Assembly (NCBI RefSeq): GCF_937981295.1
Contig: NZ_CALJPC010000028.1
Span: 1 to 5,166 of the forward strand
Source of the DNA: an uncultured Campylobacter sp.
GTDB taxonomy: Bacteria > Campylobacterota > Campylobacteria > Campylobacterales > Campylobacteraceae
Length of the DNA: 5,166 bases
Direction: 5' to 3'
In this document: positions 4,488-5,166 of the stretch, piece by piece
Layout of the letters: each line of letters begins with the position of its first letter
Numbering within the stretch: position 1 is the first letter of the stretch
The notes under the pieces: model-generated
The model's input: only the letters and a program-made list of their open reading frames with translations
Database searches by the model: none
Told to the model about the DNA's origin: nothing
Made by a program: the position numbers and the translations under genes

Positions 4488-4514
4488 ATTTTTTACCCTT
4501 TTTGGGACAAAAAT
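4488..4514 (+). other. Leader hairpin in the 5' untranslated region of the Cro-like gene
   Basis: ATTTTT (4488-4493) can pair with AAAAAT (4509-4514), and CCC (4496-4498) with GGG (4504-4506), around a TTTTT loop. A 2x2 mismatch separates the two stems. It lies wholly within the predicted 80-base leader. It is AT-rich and modest in stability, with no T tract following, so it is unlikely to be an ordinary terminator. Any regulatory role is unproven. Confidence 0.3.
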
Positions 4515-4555
4515 CGCTTAATTATATCAAATCTTTGCGTAAAAGGAGTTAAAAA

Positions 4556-4801
4556 ATGCGCAAGAGTATCGATTTCTACTCTATCGGGGATCGATTAGAT
4601 CTGATGAGGAGGCTTACCAATCAGAGCCTAAACGACGTGATGTCTTTTCTAAACACGTCTAAATTTATCTATAAAAAGGTTCGCTTTGGCGAGAAGCTTA
4701 TCCCTTTTGAGTGGGTTATGCGATTTGCCGAAAGATACGGCTTCAGTAGGGATTGGATATACACCGGCGACGGCGAAATTTTTGAGCCGGGCCGCAGGTA
4801 G
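4556..4801 (+). CDS. Small Cro-like helix-turn-helix regulator
   Basis: An 81-residue protein made almost entirely of one DNA-binding domain. Residues 11-20 form helix 1. Residues 24-35 (SLNDVMSFLNTS) are the first HTH helix, and residues 35-49, which are basic, are the likely recognition helix. The C-terminal WIYTGDGEIFEP (68-79) is the 'W-(L/I)-x-T-G-x-G-E' ending that closes the N-terminal domain of many phage repressors and Cro-like proteins. There is no peptidase or oligomerisation domain. The ribosome site AAGGAG lies 7 bases before the ATG. It is the first gene of the rightward transcript from the consensus promoter and diverges from the repressor gene. Its natural role would be the antirepressor-like Cro side of the switch, binding the same palindromes to shut off the repressor. 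This is inferred from layout; the HTH assignment is good. Confidence 0.75.
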   Translation: MRKSIDFYSIGDRLDLMRRLTNQSLNDVMSFLNTSKFIYKKVRFGEKLIPFEWVMRFAERYGFSRDWIYTGDGEIFEPGRR

Positions 4802-4813
4802 TTCACAAGAGAA

Positions 4814-4818
4814 GAGGG
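4814..4818 (+). promoter_or_regulatory. Ribosome binding site deciding a GTG start
   Basis: GAGGG lies 6 bases before GTG at 4825. No in-frame ATG exists between the previous stop and the conserved domain, so GTG is the only reasonable start for the next gene. Confidence 0.6.
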
Positions 4819-4824
4819 TTTGTC

Positions 4825-5166
4825 GTGAATAAAGTAAGCGAAATTTTAACAAGAGCTCGCTTCTTTGCCGGCGTTAAGACCGATGCAGAGCTTAGCGCCC
4901 TTTTAAAAATTCCATACGGAACGCTAATCGGCTGGAAGACTAGGAAGAGTATCCCGGAAAGCAGGATCGCGCAGATGGCGCTAATCCTCGGTATACGTCG
5001 AGATACGCTCATTCCTGCGAATAAAGAGATAGAAGTCCCACATTCGTGTGAAGGCTGCTGCGGCAGCTGCAATAACAAACCTTCAAACAAAACAAAAGCG
5101 CCCAAAGAGCCTGAGTTAAAAGTGTCGAAACATTACGTCCTGCTTAGCACCCTTAGCACCCCGGCG
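4825..5166 (+). CDS. CI-like HTH protein with CxxCCxxC cluster (runs off right edge)
   Basis: An open frame from GTG 4825 reaches the window edge without a stop (114 residues visible). Residues 1-56 form a phage CI-repressor-type DNA-binding domain: ILTRARFFAGVKTDAEL, then LLKIPYGTLIGWKTRKSIPE. It resembles the same region of the repressor at 3708-4400 (TDxEL, a W-K-x-R-x-S-(L/I)-P ending). After the domain comes HSCEGCCGSC (residues 73-82), with Cys75, 78, 79 and 82 spaced as CxxCCxxC plus His73, a possible metal or redox site. A Lys/Pro-rich linker (83-99) follows, and then a hydrophobic start of another segment. The stop of the Cro-like gene is 23 bases upstream, so the two are cotranscribed. 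It could be a second repressor, an activator such as a CII analogue, or an antirepressor. Its C-terminal domain is outside the window, so the role stays open. Confidence 0.75.
   Translation, partial: MNKVSEILTRARFFAGVKTDAELSALLKIPYGTLIGWKTRKSIPESRIAQMALILGIRRDTLIPANKEIEVPHSCEGCCGSCNNKPSNKTKAPKEPELKVSKHYVLLSTLSTPA

Noticed and set aside
4649..5105. Minus-strand open frames at 4649-4852 and 4803-5105
   Set aside because: Both oppose two HTH genes that have ribosome sites and recognisable domains, and they lack starts with ribosome sites. They are shadows.

Overview
This window looks like part of an integrated temperate phage (prophage) in an epsilonproteobacterium, most likely a Campylobacter of moderate G+C. 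The assignment rests on AAGGAG-type ribosome sites, T-rich stretches before -10 boxes, codon choice and gene content. It was made by reading the sequence, without a database search.

Layout from left to right. Positions 1-473 (minus) hold the N-terminal part of a probable phage portal protein that runs off the left edge. Positions 567-1252 (plus) hold a HigB/HigA toxin-antitoxin operon. Its promoter contains a perfect 7+7 bp inverted repeat, and the toxin ATG sits at the predicted transcription start. Converging on it, positions 1335-1825 (minus) hold a BrnT/BrnA toxin-antitoxin operon, also with a -10 box immediately before the toxin ATG. From 4400 down to 1941 all genes are on the minus strand. 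They begin with a self-cleaving CI/LexA-type repressor and continue with a secreted protein, a three-helix membrane protein, a small secreted basic protein, a small charged protein and a DUF2335-type two-helix membrane protein. Positions 4401-4555 are the immunity control region. On the plus strand, 4556-4801 encodes a small Cro-like helix-turn-helix protein. It is followed from 4825 to the right edge by a second, CI-like DNA-binding protein that carries a CxxCCxxC cysteine cluster.

The genes suggest a lysis/lysogeny switch. The repressor (leftward) and the Cro-like protein (rightward) diverge from a compact region with a consensus promoter, TTGACA-17 bp-TATAAT. Two related 17-bp palindromes there, TAACTCAAAATGAGTTA and TTATTCAAAATGAATTA, have centres 31 bp (three helical turns) apart. 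Genes co-transcribed with the repressor would be expressed in the lysogen. Because they encode envelope or exported proteins, they are good candidates for superinfection exclusion or host-altering cargo ('morons'). The two toxin-antitoxin modules lie between this cassette and the structural gene and may stabilise the prophage or defend it.

The 1.9-4.5 kb cassette is visibly AT-richer than the left end: one 60-base line at 3421-3480 has 19 G+C, against 30 at 181-240. This fits a mosaic origin. No tRNA, rRNA, CRISPR array, insertion sequence, integrase or attachment site was seen.
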